DNA from: Dactylis glomerata
Lineage: Eukaryota; Streptophyta; Magnoliopsida; Poales; Poaceae
DNA length: 64,000 nucleotides
Direction of reading: 5' to 3'
Assembly: GCA_007115705.1 (NCBI GenBank)
Contig: QXEO01001034.1
Span: forward strand, 3,286,001-3,350,000
Shown: one piece after another, positions 1 to 10,636 of the stretch
Position numbering within the stretch: the first letter of the stretch is position 1
How the letters are laid out: every line of letters starts with the position of its first letter
Position numbers and translations under genes: made by a program
The notes under the pieces: generated by a model
Databases searched by the model: none
Told to the model about the DNA's origin: nothing
The model's input: the letters and a program-made list of their open reading frames with translations, nothing else

Positions 1-405
1 ACCAAATTATCTCAGTCGTAGCTACCATAGCAATTTGTCACAATTATCAGATTATCCCAGCGGAGCAATTTGTCACAGTTATCAGATTATCCCAGCAGCT
101 ACCAGATTCATTAGTACAGCTACCAAATTAATTAGTCATGACTACCAAGTTCTACTTTTATGTGGCAATTAGCAGATTAATTAGCGATGATTACCATATT
201 CTGCATGTAGTAAACTAGTACTACTTATCTTAAAAACATCAGCTAGCTACCAGATTAATTACTCACGATTACCAAATTCTATAATGTAGTAGGGGTAGCA
301 ATTATCCTAAAAACAACAGCTACCAGATTAATTACTCATGATTACCAAATTCTATATGTAGCAATACCAGATTAATTGCCACAATTACCAGATGCGACCC
401 TAACA
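1..405. repeat. AT-rich diverged minisatellite-like tract
   Basis: Imperfect units of about 45 to 90 bp recur, each built on the phrases ACCAGATTAATTA and GATTACCAAATTCTA, for example near 105-220, 245-290 and 318-365. The start of the tract lies outside the window. I see no coding capacity. Confidence 0.55.
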
Positions 406-1021
406 CAAGAACCAACAAGATGCCCGCCAGCAGTAGCATGAGAGCCTCCGAAAAATGCAGCAACGCGCACGATTGAACAAAGCAGCAAACACATACATTG
501 CAAAATCTACAGCACACATGCATCGCCAGGTCTCCTGGTTGTTCATGGCCACATATATGGTTTATCGCAAGCTCTCGATGCTGACTTCAAGCCATGTTCA
601 CCATCCCCTTCTCGTCGCCAGTTCGTGGTCCGCCTCCAGACATCAGTAGTCCTCGGTAGGGACAGCGAACCGCCGTGTGAGAGCATGAAGAAGAGAATCC
701 CATGATGCTGCCGCTTGTGCCCGCTCCTGTACCGGCGGCAAGGACGAAGTACTCGGCGACATGATTGCGGGTTACCTAGATGCGCGCTGGAGCACAACCT
801 CGAGGTGTGCGAGGCCGAGCGGATATGGAGGTCGAGCGGCGGCCCCATCGACGGAGGAGTCTTCACAGGGGAAGACTCTTCGTCGCCCCGCCTAATCCAC
901 CGCAAGGTCCGGGACTCCTCGCGGGCGTGGCTCGATGTGAACATCGGGGCGAGCCTCCCCTCTTCGTGCTCATGTGGCCTCCCCCGCTACAGCATGCTCG
1001 CGCGGGTGCGGCGGCAGTTTG
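406..1021. other. GC-rich low-copy DNA, no gene assigned
   Basis: Base composition changes to GC-rich after about 600. Overlapping short open frames exist on both strands, but none shows a recognisable domain or a convincing start and splice pattern. The same kind of sequence continues at 5451-5640, on the other side of the retrotransposon, so the element interrupted one GC-rich block. It may be a decayed gene fragment. Confidence 0.35.
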
Positions 1022-1026
1022 CCCTC

Positions 1027-1498
1027 TGACGAGGTTTATCCCCGGCAATGCCCATGCTTGAGGGCTTTCGATCTATGGAGCGCATTGTGGGACCTGGCGA
1101 ACTCGACGGCTTCAGACAGAAACAGGGGGTGCACACGAATTTACCCAGGTTCGGCCCCCGGGAGGGTAAAGACCTACATCCTGCTTGTCTGATCTTGTAT
1201 TGCTTGTATATGTGGAGCTGTTACAATGGTGCGCAGATACAATCTGGCGAAGGTGAAAGGAGATGGCGTGGCTAGCCTATGCGAGATTGTGTTGTAGGCT
1301 ATGCGAATCCCCTCCTCTAGGGGGGCGCCCTTGGTGGCTTTATAGATGCAGCCAGTTAGGGTTTACAAATATTTCTTGCCTTCTACTCAAAGTCGAAGTG
1401 CTGGGCTTTGCGGGCTTCGTGTATCCGTCGAGCGGGCTTCTTCCTTGGCAGGAACCAAGTAGGCAAATATCGAGGACCGAGGGGTCATACCCTCGTCA
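1027..1498 (-). repeat. 3' LTR of the 1027-5445 element
   Basis: It starts at TGACGAGG (1027) and ends at CCTCGTCA (1498), and pairs with 4975-5445. The adjacent GTAGCCCCCGAG on the internal side is the complement of the polypurine tract, which makes this the 3' LTR of a minus-strand element. Confidence 0.92.
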
Positions 1499-1661
1499 GT
1501 AGCCCCCGAGTGCGTGGGATAGTCAAAGACTATGGCAGGGACTCTAATCCGAGATTCTCCTTGACATCGTAGTCTTCTATGTCGCGTGTGAGGGCACCAA
1601 ATAAAGATCTTGCATGTTGTGGTCGGTGGAGTCGCACAGTGGCCGAATCATGGTGATGACG

Positions 1662-1780
1662 TTGTCGAAGGCTTGTTGTAGGCAATGTCGTGGTCGAATG
1701 CTTGCTGTAGGCGATGTCGTTATCGAATGCTTGCTGTAGGCGATGTCGTTATCGAATGCTTGCTGCAAGTGATGTCGTAC
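1662..1780. repeat. 29 bp tandem array, about 4 copies
   Basis: Units of the type GTCGAATGCTTGCTGTAGGC followed by GATGTCGTT repeat head to tail inside the retrotransposon. Short related units built on AGCCCCCGAGCGTGTTG continue at 1870-2030. Confidence 0.75.
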
Positions 1781-2119
1781 TCGAGCCAAAACATGTCGAA
1801 TTGAAGTCGACGTAGTAGACGGAGCGTCGTCGATGATGTAGAAGGCTGCTAAGGTTAACATCATAAGGTGTAGCCCTCGAGCGTGTTGCTAATACCGGGC
1901 GAATAGAGGCGAAGCCCCCGAGCGTGTTGTCAACGTCGGGCGAATAGATATCAATGCGAGGCGCAGCCCCCTAGCGTATTGCCAACGTCGAGGCGGAGCC
2001 CTCGAGCGTGTTGCTAACACCGGGTGAATGATTGAGTGGAAACAGCGAGACCCCGAAGTGCCACGGGTAAAGGCGTGGTGCCCGACGCGTCCGTCAGGAT
2101 ACTTGAAGCGTCTATATGT

Positions 2120-2467
2120 ACGGAATTATCTCAGCAGAGCACGTATAGTTGTGTTGCCGGGCCAACAGTGTTGATAACTGTGGACTTGCGTCCGTATGTC
2201 CGGAATTATCTCAGCAGAGCACGTATAGCTGTGTTGCCGGGCCAACAGTGTTGATAACTGTGGACTTGCGAATTATCTCAGCAGAGCACGTATAGCTGTG
2301 TTGCCGGGCCATCAGTGTTGCTAACTGTGGACTTGCGAATTATCTCAGCAGAGCACGTATAGATATGTTGCCGGGCCATCAGTGTTGCTAACTGTGGACT
2401 TGCGAATTATCTCAGCAGAACACGTATAGATGTGTTGCCGGGCCAACAGTGTTGCTAACTGTGGACT
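2120..2467. repeat. 66-80 bp tandem array, 5 copies
   Basis: Five units starting GAATTATCTCAGCAGAGCAC begin near 2122, 2202, 2272, 2338 and 2405. The first two units are about 80 bp. The later ones lack a 14 bp piece and are about 66 bp. The array lies inside the non-coding body of the retrotransposon. Confidence 0.85.
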
Positions 2468-2957
2468 TACCTTCGTATTTGACATACGGCATCCGAATTG
2501 GTATATTGCCACCAGAATTCGGGCATTAAGTGTAGCCCCCGAGCGTGTCGCTAACGCTGGGCGAATAGACATATGTATAATATGAAGGCAAAACACATGT
2601 ATGACGTAAAAGCAAAGCCCCCGAGTATCGGTTGCTGAAAGTGTCGAAAACATACAGAAAGCAATGAAAGTAGTCAACTCATAGTTGAGGAAGACTTAGC
2701 TTTGTGGGGTAGCTCTCGTCGTCATCTTTCCAATGGCGGTGGTCTCGTGTCGTTCGGACACTCCTAGCAAAAGTTATTGCAGTTCAGGATCAAATCGTCG
2801 AAGCGTTGGCTCCGAGGGGTCGAAGAGTGTTGGGCGAAGTCTTCGGCTCTGCAGGGGTCGAAGAATCTTGACGCGGAAGGTCGAATGTCTTGGATGATGG
2901 CATGGTCGAATTTGTTGTTGCCAGCAGGGTCGAAGATCATGAGACACAAGGGTCGAA

Positions 2958-3615
2958 GTTCTTGAGACATAGGGGTCGAATTTCTCGAGACGCCGGGGTC
3001 GAATTTCTTCAGACGCCGAGGTCGAATTTCTTGAGATACCGGGGTCGAATTTCTTCAGACGCCGGGGTCGAATTTCTCGAGACGCCGGGGTCGAATTTCT
3101 TCAGACGCCGAGGTCGAATTTCTTGAGATGCCGGGGTCGAATTTCTTCAGACGCCGGGGTCGAATTTCTCGAGACGCCAGGGTCGAATTTCTTTAGACGC
3201 CGGGGTCGAATTCTTGAGATGCCGGGGTCGAATTTCTCGAGACGCCGGGGTCGAATTTCTTCAGACGCCGGGGTCGAATTTCTTCAGACGCCGAGGTCGA
3301 ATTTCTTGAGACGCCGGGGTCGAATTTCTCGAGACGCCGGGGTCGAATTTCTTCAGACGCCGGGGTCGAATTCTTGAGATGCCGGGGTCGAATTTCTCGA
3401 GACGCCGGGGTCGAATTTCTTCAGACGCCGGGGTCGAATTTCTTCAGACGCCGAGGTCGAATTTCTTCAGATGCCGGCTCGAATTTCTTCAGACGCCGAG
3501 GTCGAATTTCTTGAGATGCCGGCTCGAATTTCTTCTCGATGTAGACTCGAATTTCTTCTCGATGCAGACTCGAATTTCTTCTCGATGCAGACTCAAATTT
3601 CTTCTCGATGAGGAG
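2958..3615. repeat. 23 bp minisatellite, roughly 25-28 copies
   Basis: The consensus is GGTCGAATTTCTTCAGACGC plus CGG, with variants ending GAGACGCC or GAGATGCC. Variant types are mixed in higher-order blocks: a stretch near 3115-3235 is nearly repeated at 3290-3410. Toward 3540 it drifts into a related unit, CTCGAATTTCTTCTCGATG. Part of it is open in several frames only because the unit length plus composition avoids stops; I do not regard it as coding. Confidence 0.88.
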
Positions 3616-4974
3616 GTCGAATCTCTTGGCGACGGCGGCGACGAAGACCATGTCGGCGGAGTCGAAGGCTATGATGGCGAACTTGAAGATCTTTGGCGAT
3701 GGCGGCGTTGAAGATCTTGATGCTTGATTCGAAGGTCATGGCGATGGAATCGAAGATCATGGCGATGGAATCGAAGATCATGAGCGTGAGCTTCCGCGCA
3801 CAGAGGCAAGGCGACGTCGAGCCCCCGAGCGTTGTCGAATGCGCGACGACGAGTGCGCGACGGTCGAGCCCCCGGGCGTGGCAAATCGTACTCGATGCGG
3901 ACCAATACGCAGCGGAGTCGACACAGATGTAGCGGAGTTGCAGCGACGTGCTCGGTCAGGCGGAGGTAGTCGTCCATGTTTTCTGGCCTGGTGCGGCAAC
4001 GACACAGTCGTCATTGACTTGATTCCTCAAGCGGTACATACACATAGGAGCAGCATGTAATGGATTAGATCCAATGTTAATTAAGCAATTGATTTAATGG
4101 AATAAGCAATTGATTTAATGGAACAATCAATCATTAATCAGTAAGAGAAGGATAAGACTAGATGGTAAATCCGGGACCATGCAGCTACTCATGCGATCGA
4201 TGGCATGGTTGATGCTGAGCCTCCGAGCCGCCCGGTGATCAGGGCGATTTTTGCCGATCGGATCTGATTTTTTTGACGATCTCCAGCCTTGACGATTGGT
4301 GTTTGAGCCGGTTTGTTCCAAGGATGCATGCACATGAGAGAAGGTATGCATGTAGGGATTAGATCCAAATAAATATTCAACTCGCAAACCACCCATGATA
4401 AATGAAACAGAGATTAGATTAGATGGAGAAAACCCGATCATGCTCCCTGTACAGCCGCCCACGGGATGACATGACGTTGAGCCTCCGATTCCTGCCGACT
4501 TGGTCGCGTGGGCCGAGCGATCTGACGGGATTTGACTGCTCCGCGGCGATCGATGATGTCGTTGGGTCCTCGAGCTAAACCGACGAAATCTCAGATGCGA
4601 TCTGGACTCCATTGCTCAAGACGGGACATGCATAACAAATAAACATGTACGAATATGGAGGATTAGATCAAGCAAAAATGATCAATTGATTAAGTAATCG
4701 AAATCAATAAAATAAAAGAGAGATTTGGGATACGGTGACCCGTTCCATGCATAGCGATTAGCATGCTGGTTAGGATATCCATGCGTGGTTGGCCTTAGCT
4801 TGCTCCGATCATCAGGCCAGGTTAACTTCGCGTTGCTTATCGAATCTGAAACGGCTACGCACCGCCGCCGCTCTTGATGAGTTGCCCGATGCGATCTGAA
4901 CGCTGCTTGAAGATGATAAAGGAGCCGGCGAGCCCGTAGATCCAGATCCCGTCGTCTCCACGGTCGGCGCCAAT

Positions 4975-5445
4975 TGACGAGGTTTATCCCCGGCAATGCC
5001 CATGCTTGAGGGCTTTCGATCTATGGAGCGCATTGTGGGACCTGGCGAACTCGACGGCTTCAGACAGAAACAGGGGGTGCACACGAATTTACCCAGGTTC
5101 GGCCCCCCGGAGGGTAAAGACCTACATCCTGCTTGTCTGATCTTGTATTGCTTGTATATGTGGAGCTGTTACAATGGTGCGCAGATACAATCTGGCGAAG
5201 GTGAAAGGAGATGGCGTGGCTAGCCTATGCGAGATTGTGTTGTAGGCTATGCGAATCCCCTCCTCTAGGGGGCGCCCTTGGTGGCTTTATAGATGCAGCC
5301 AGTTAGGGTTTACAAATATTTTTTGCCTTCTACTCCAAGTCAAAGTGCTGGGCTTTGCGGGCTTCGTGTATCCGTCGAGCGGGCTTCTTCCTTGGCAGGA
5401 ACCAAGTAGGCAAATATCGAGGACCGAGGGGTCATACCCTCGTCA
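4975..5445 (-). repeat. 5' LTR of the 1027-5445 element
   Basis: 471 bp with TG and CA ends, next to the primer-binding site complement at 4958-4973. It differs from the partner LTR by a few substitutions and a 1 bp indel in a G run. The sequence near 5070-5160 should hold the promoter in the minus orientation. Confidence 0.92.
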
Positions 5446-5450
5446 CCCTC

Positions 5451-5945
5451 GCTGCAACATGCTCGCGCGGCGGTGGCGTCCCTCGGCTGGACCGTGCTGA
5501 CGGCGGCCTCCTCTCTTCCCTATACGGGACGGTGCCTCTTCCCGTGGTCGTTGCGGAGAGAGCGGGAATATGTGGTAGAGATGGAGAGCAGTTGTGTCGT
5601 GAGGGGATAAGGTGAGGAGATTAGTTGTTTAGCGGTTGTTGGATGGCAATGTCCATCGATGACTTCTTCCGAATCGTTGATTTCTGTTTCGCTAATCTTT
5701 AAGCAGCCGCCGCACAGACAGGCGCGCGTGCGGCGCCTGTAGGTATCATTTCCCTTTTAATTTTCTATGGCATGGCTCAAGTCATACAAGTCTACCAAAC
5801 AACATCTCAAGTTCTCAACTGAGCTAAGCCCAGGTCATACAACCTACCAAACAAAGCACATAAAACATACTTGGGTGTTGTGGGCATAGCTGGACTGAGC
5901 TAGGCTGAGATGAGATAGGCCAACCGGGCTACCAAACACACCCAC
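5451..5945. other. Intergenic DNA, no gene seen
   Basis: GC-rich until about 5640, continuing the block broken by the LTR element. It then contains several short copies of a CTACCAAAC motif (5780-5940), of the sort often found at ends of old DNA transposons. No convincing gene. Confidence 0.35.
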
Positions 5946-6110
5946 AGTTTAAGATGAACTTTGACCATAATTTTTTGCCAATTTATAAATTTTACATCAT
6001 AAAAATTATAGCACTGTAACTTTTAAAATATGAATTCAATGGTATAATTTCTATGACATATATCTGACTTTTTGTTGGTAAAAATTGGTGGTTAAAATTA
6101 ATCTTAAACT
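5946..6110. mobile_element. MITE with AGTTTAAGAT terminal inverted repeats
   Basis: The left end AGTTTAAGATGAACTTTGAC is mirrored by the right end, ending AATCTTAAACT, with about 20 bp of imperfect inverted repeat. The interior is AT-rich and non-coding. Size is about 165 bp. I could not define the TSD with certainty, so the family is open. Confidence 0.5.
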
Positions 6111-6659
6111 AGGTGTGTGCCTTGTAAACTAAACTGGAGGGAATATGCTTTGTTTCTCGCTCTTGAATGCAGTACATCTTTTTGATCTGATTCAATACGG
6201 TAAAACCCCAAATTCAGTAAAGCGATCCGATTCAATATGGTAAAAGCCCAATTCAGTCAAATGAGTTGATCCAGTAAAACCCCATTTTTTTTTTTGACAA
6301 GGTAAACCCCCAATTCAGTAAAAAGATTGGAGCCGTCAAACCCCAATTCAACCCCAATCGAACCGATGAACTTGTGGTAGTAGTAACACCGGATTCCAAT
6401 CATGTGACGCTTTCGCGCCATCATGGCAGTAGAACCCTGGCTGTTTCCAAACAAATTACAGAGCCGCCCTGAAAATAAAGAATCGCGCAGATCTTCCCTC
6501 TCTACACACGCCTCCAAATTTCGAAAATTTCGGGTCTCAGATCCACAGGAGCGGATTCCGCGCCGCCGCGAGCTGTGTGGGCTCGCTGGGCACCGCAGAA
6601 AGGCAAGAGCAAACGCGCCTCGCCCCCCACCGCACAGCCGAGCGCTGGGCTGGCAACTC
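6111..6659. other. Upstream intergenic DNA
   Basis: AT-rich DNA with short repeats of the phrase AAACCCCAATTCAGTAAA between 6200 and 6350, then a change to GC-rich gene-proximal sequence after about 6430. No gene seen. Confidence 0.35.
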
Positions 6660-7045
6660 CGCGTCCCACGTGCCGGCCCGCAATTGCCGCCTTCTTGGTC
6701 GGTTCCGCGAGACGCGGGCCCCACCGCGCACACCGCAAACACGTTTCGTGTACCGCTCGGACACTCCACCCCACGCTCCCCGCCATGTGGGCCACCACCC
6801 GCCGCAGCCAATCAAAAAGCGCCGCCTGCCGTTCCCCACCCACCGCACCGGCCTGGGACAACCAGCAGCATCTCCGAACCCACCGCCCGTTTCGCTCACT
6901 GACGGCTACGCCCCAGCTACGTGGCCCCACCCTGTCAGCGTGTTCGGGTAGGATACGAGTTTGTAACCGGGGCGGCCCCGCAAGTTCCCCGCACGACTCG
7001 GGCACCTCCTCTTAGCCTATAAATACCCCCCAACCCCCGGACCCT
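6660..7045 (+). promoter_or_regulatory. Promoter of the Lys-rich protein gene
   Basis: A TATA box (TATAAATA) lies at 7018-7025 in CCTATAAATACC, with a GC-rich upstream region. A palindromic G-box core CACGTG lies at 6667-6672. Transcription probably starts near 7050, giving a leader of roughly 220 bp rich in C and T before the ATG at 7271. The start site is inferred from spacing only. Confidence 0.6.
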
Positions 7046-7270
7046 CGAAGAGGCTACCCTTTCCTCTCGCTCTCCCCTCGCGTAGCCCTAGAAAAATTCC
7101 CCACCCTCCTCCTCCTCCTCCCGTGAAACCCTAGCCGCCGCCATCCAAATCCCGCCCAGCCCAATCCTCTCTGCCGGATTCCTCCCGCGAATCGAAATCT
7201 CCCCTTCGATTCGCGGGCGTCTTCGCCTTTCGATTTCGAGAGGTATCTCGCGGGATTTCCCCTGTCCGCC

Positions 7271-9911
7271 ATGTCGAGGTGCTTCCCCTACCCGCCGCCG
7301 GGGTACGTGCGAAACCCGGCGGCCGTGGCCGTGCCCGTTCCCGTGGTGGAGACGACCGATAAGGTTTGTTGAGCCATCGGATTTACACACGCACGTACCT
7401 TGTTGGTTGGTTGCTTCCGATCGGATCTGTTGGTTGTGCGTGTGTGATCTGGGGGTCGCATGTGCTCGGGGGGAAGCTAGCCTTGCTGTGTCCAGGGAGA
7501 ATTGAATCTTGTGGTCGGTTCGCTAACCCTAGATCGGTTCGAGATTTCGCCGACGAGATTGGCGGATCTCAAGATTGCCGACATCGATTGCGTGCTTAAA
7601 TTGAAATTATAACAAGACGCAATTAAACGTTTGATCTGACCGATGCGCCTTGCATAGTTGTAGTCTCGCATGTCCAATGTCTTGTTTGGTTAAATTCATC
7701 GCCATTGTCGGTATTACAATGATCAGATATAGTATGGTTGATTTGATGATTGCAAGTTAGCCAGATATGTCTTGTCGACTGCGAAGCTAGCTGGACCAGC
7801 TATGACCAATTAGGGTCATTAACTAACAGTTAACATTGGCCGCTAGTTGTGAGCATCTGCTTCTTTGTATTTGCATATTGGCACCATAAAAATCAAATTT
7901 GTGTTTAGTTTATTACATCACTTGGAAATCAAAATCGTTCGCTTGTTTTCTGTTTCATTTTTGCTAAATATGTTCTTGCTACTCTTGTTTGTTTTTTAGA
8001 AATCAAATTCTTGGCTGTTTGTTTGGTCTTCATTTTTACCAATGATCTTGCTATTCCTGTTTAGAAGTGTTAATTATTCTTGATTTGGACTTGGCTCTAA
8101 TTTGCAACCTGTTTGGAACCTGTTACTTGATTGTACAAGTTGGTACCGTGATATGGGCTGGCTCTAATTTGCAGCAACATTGCTTCTTTCGTTTTTAGCA
8201 TGGCTGATACATATGTTTTGTGTTGTATGTTTGATGTGCTTTTATTCTGTGATGTACAAATATGTGGGTGTACCTATGTACTGACATTGTATATATGGCC
8301 ACTAACTGTGTAATAAATATATATATGAAGGATGTCGAATTAGCCTGTGAAAGGTTCATGTATTAATTGTTAACTGTAAACATGTAGCACTGATGTGCTA
8401 GTGGATCATTTCTTGTCTTGTGTGCTTGCTTAAGTTTATTCCAAAATGCTGCATTGCATTCCCATCGTCTGTTCTAAATCAGAACTGACGATTAATCTGG
8501 TGGCTGAAGCTCCAGAAAGAAAGGGAAAAGGCTGACAGGAAGAAAGAGAGAAGGAATGAAAAGAAAGCTCTCAAGCAGAGTGGCGCCGATGTGTCTAAAC
8601 ACTCGAAACGCTCCCACAAGAAGAGAAAGCACGAAGAGGTTAGCATAGCTGGCCAAGAGTCCATAATTGCTTCCAAAGAAGTTGAACATCTGGAGAAGAG
8701 CGGGATCTCAGAAGAGCATGGAGCTCCTTGCTTTATTCAGACTGTATATGGCTCACCAGAGAGCTCTCAGGATAGCAGTAAGAGAAGAAAGGTTGTACTC
8801 CCTAGTCCCAGTCAGAATAAAAATGGTGAGACACTAATCTTGTGCTTTTAATCTAACGTTTAGCATGCGTTCTGTGCAAGATTGGCTGACCATGAATGAC
8901 ATTGCAGGCACTGTGCTACGCTTCAAGTTTAAGAGAGATCAGGTTCCTCCCTCTGCCATGCTGGACAGGTCAACAAGTGTTCTTCAGCAACCACCTGTCC
9001 AACAAACAGCGCCAGGTTCTTCCCTGTTGAGTAAACAAAACACAATCCAGGCTCGTAAGGAAGTGATTGTGAAATCAGCGGCAGCTCACCAGCAAAGCAT
9101 GAGGATTGATTCTCAAGCCGTGCTACCCCCTGCAAAGATCTTCCTGAGAGCTAATCTATCTACAGTGCCAAATGTTGTTCAAAAGGTAGAACAACGAACC
9201 TCTGCAAATGTCATGCAGAACATAGATCCCCGACTTGATGCTTCATCTGCCAAGGTGATTAGAAGTGCTGATCCTTTGCCTGTGAAGCTGACACAACGAC
9301 TTGTTCCCCCACCTGCAAAAGTGACAGAGAGAGTTGATCTTCCTCCTTCCAATGTGCTGCAGAGAGTTGATCCTCTTGTGTCATCCAAGGTGCTTCAGAG
9401 AGATGCTGCCCCTCCATCTAGTATGAAGTTGCTGCACAAGGAAGTTGCTGCTGCTGCTCTTCATCAGCAAGAGAGGCAGCAGCCTCCATTGCTGCAAAAA
9501 TCAATGGTGCCTGTAGATACCACTGTCATGAAGCAGCAGGCGAACTCCATGCTCAAAGAAGAGCCTTGTTCCTCTGGTAGGAACATCGAAAAGGTCGCAG
9601 TGCCAGAGGTGAAACAGTCAAAGTCAGATCGGAAGAAGAGCCGCAAGGCTGAGAAGAAAGAGAAGAAGTTCGGGGATCTATTTGTTACCTGGAATCCTCC
9701 TTCGTTTGAGATGGAAGATACATCTGGTCTTGGTGACCAGGACTGGCTGCTTGGTGGTACTACGAAACCTGATGCTCGCAGCAGCGGCTGCGCAGCAAGT
9801 GATGGTTCATTGCCGGTTCAATCAATGGAGCAGCAGTTCTCATGGCAGCCCAGGGCAATTCATTTGGCTGACCTTAATGTTTACCAGTTGCCTTATGTGG
9901 TTCCATTTTAG
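7271..9911 (+). CDS. Plant-specific Lys-rich protein (myb-like protein X type)
   Basis: Three exons: 7271-7363, 8510-8825 and 8908-9911, joined by GT-AG introns with phases 0 and 1. This gives 470 residues with no internal stop. The protein opens with MSRCFPYPPPGYV, the hallmark N terminus of a plant-only family usually annotated as myb-like protein X or hypothetical. Residues about 32-60 form a charged Lys/Glu/Arg stretch (KEREKADRKKERRNEKK) followed by RSHKKRKHEE, a likely nuclear localisation signal. A second basic block (SDRKKSRKAEKKEKK) precedes a conserved C-terminal motif, FGDLFVTWNPPSFEMED. The middle is low-complexity, with repeated xxRVDPPPxKVxQR units at about 210-270. No Myb DNA-binding repeat is present despite the family name. 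The molecular function is unknown; nuclear location is inferred from the basic clusters. TATA box and leader are well placed. Confidence 0.88.
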
Positions 9912-10308
9912 TTGTGTAGGTTGACCGAGGTAGATGAGATGTAGGGGAGATGTTGGGAGAGAGCTGTGTCGGTGTGGGATATCTTTTTCCCAACCGCAGT
10001 TTTCCAGCTCTGTTCCAGAGTTTTTATTCTTTCAGGACGATGAGTTTGGCATGCTCAGTGTGTTGTTATTAATGTATGTTGCCTTGTTTTTCATACAAAT
10101 GAATCACAGACTAACTTGAATTTAAGGTGGTTGTATTGTGTATTTGTGTTGTGGTTGAAAGCTTGTTTCTCTGAAATCATTTGTCATATTATACTTCAGT
10201 AAATATAGTCCGAAAATGTATTGTTATAGCCAAATCCATGAACAAAAATCGAATTTCTGAAGAGCACACAGTTGTTTACCTTGAGCTCTCGCAATACGCT
10301 ATCAACTA
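9912..10308 (+). other. 3' untranslated region and downstream DNA
   Basis: T-rich sequence after the TAG stop. An AATGAA-type near-upstream element at about 10098 is a candidate polyadenylation signal. No further gene before the MITE at 10309. Confidence 0.4.
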
Positions 10309-10470
10309 CTCCCTCGTTTATAAATATAATATAAGAAGTTTTAGCTTTGTGAAGCAAATGTATCTAGACATTTTTTAGTGTGTAGATTCAGTCAAATATA
10401 TACATTAAAATATGTTTAGATACATTTGCTTCACAAACCTAGAACATCTTATATTTTTAAACGGAGGGAG
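10309..10470. mobile_element. Stowaway MITE
   Basis: 162 bp bounded by CTCCCTCGTTTATAAATAT and its complement ending AAACGGAGGGAG, with TA duplicated on both sides (10307-10308 and 10471-10472). The interior forms a hairpin around CTAGACATTTTTTAGTGTGTAG. This is the classic Tc1/mariner-derived Stowaway structure. It sits between the convergent 3' ends of the two genes. Confidence 0.9.
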
Positions 10471-10636
10471 TACGTGTTGAGGACATTAAGAAGCTTCTTC
10501 ATGGATGAAGCTTCTTGGTGCCGGAAATGTGGCACTGGTGTGATGCTTTTGTTTATGTACATGAGTTTTGTAACCAAACGAATGACAACCCAACTCACCC
10601 CAAAAACAAGAAGAAAAGAGAAAAAGAAGCTGGCTG

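Larger units (their letters stand above)
1027..5445 (-). mobile_element. Non-autonomous Ty3/gypsy-type LTR retrotransposon
   Basis: A complete 4.4 kb element. Two near-identical LTRs of 472 and 471 bp begin TGACGAG and end CTCGTCA. The 5 bp duplication CCCTC lies at 1022-1026 and 5446-5450. On the minus strand, the LTR at 4975-5445 is followed by a primer-binding site, TTGGCGCCGACCGTGG, at 4958-4973. The polypurine tract CTCGGGGGCTAC lies next to the LTR at 1027-1498. The element therefore reads on the minus strand. The internal 3.5 kb holds no gag or pol reading frame; it is dominated by tandem arrays, so the element must depend on proteins from a relative. The LTRs differ at only a handful of positions by eye, so insertion is recent. 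The primer site matches that of the gag-coding element at 17361, a possible source of proteins. Confidence 0.93.

Noticed and set aside
543..1061. Overlapping open frames of 60-133 codons on both strands
   Set aside because: GC-rich composition gives frames in several phases at once. No domain, no splice continuity and no clear start context.
1660..3615. CRISPR-like appearance of regular short repeats
   Set aside because: There are no unique spacers of constant size. The units are contiguous tandem repeats in a plant retrotransposon.
2890..3711. Repetitive open frames over the 23 bp array
   Set aside because: They only translate the minisatellite. Frames on both strands stay open for the same reason, and the region is the non-coding interior of an LTR element.
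6257..7015. Long overlapping frames (up to 184 codons) upstream of the Lys-rich gene
   Set aside because: They lie in the GC-rich promoter region on both strands, end in AT-rich repeats and show no domain. The TATA box and downstream gene explain the region.
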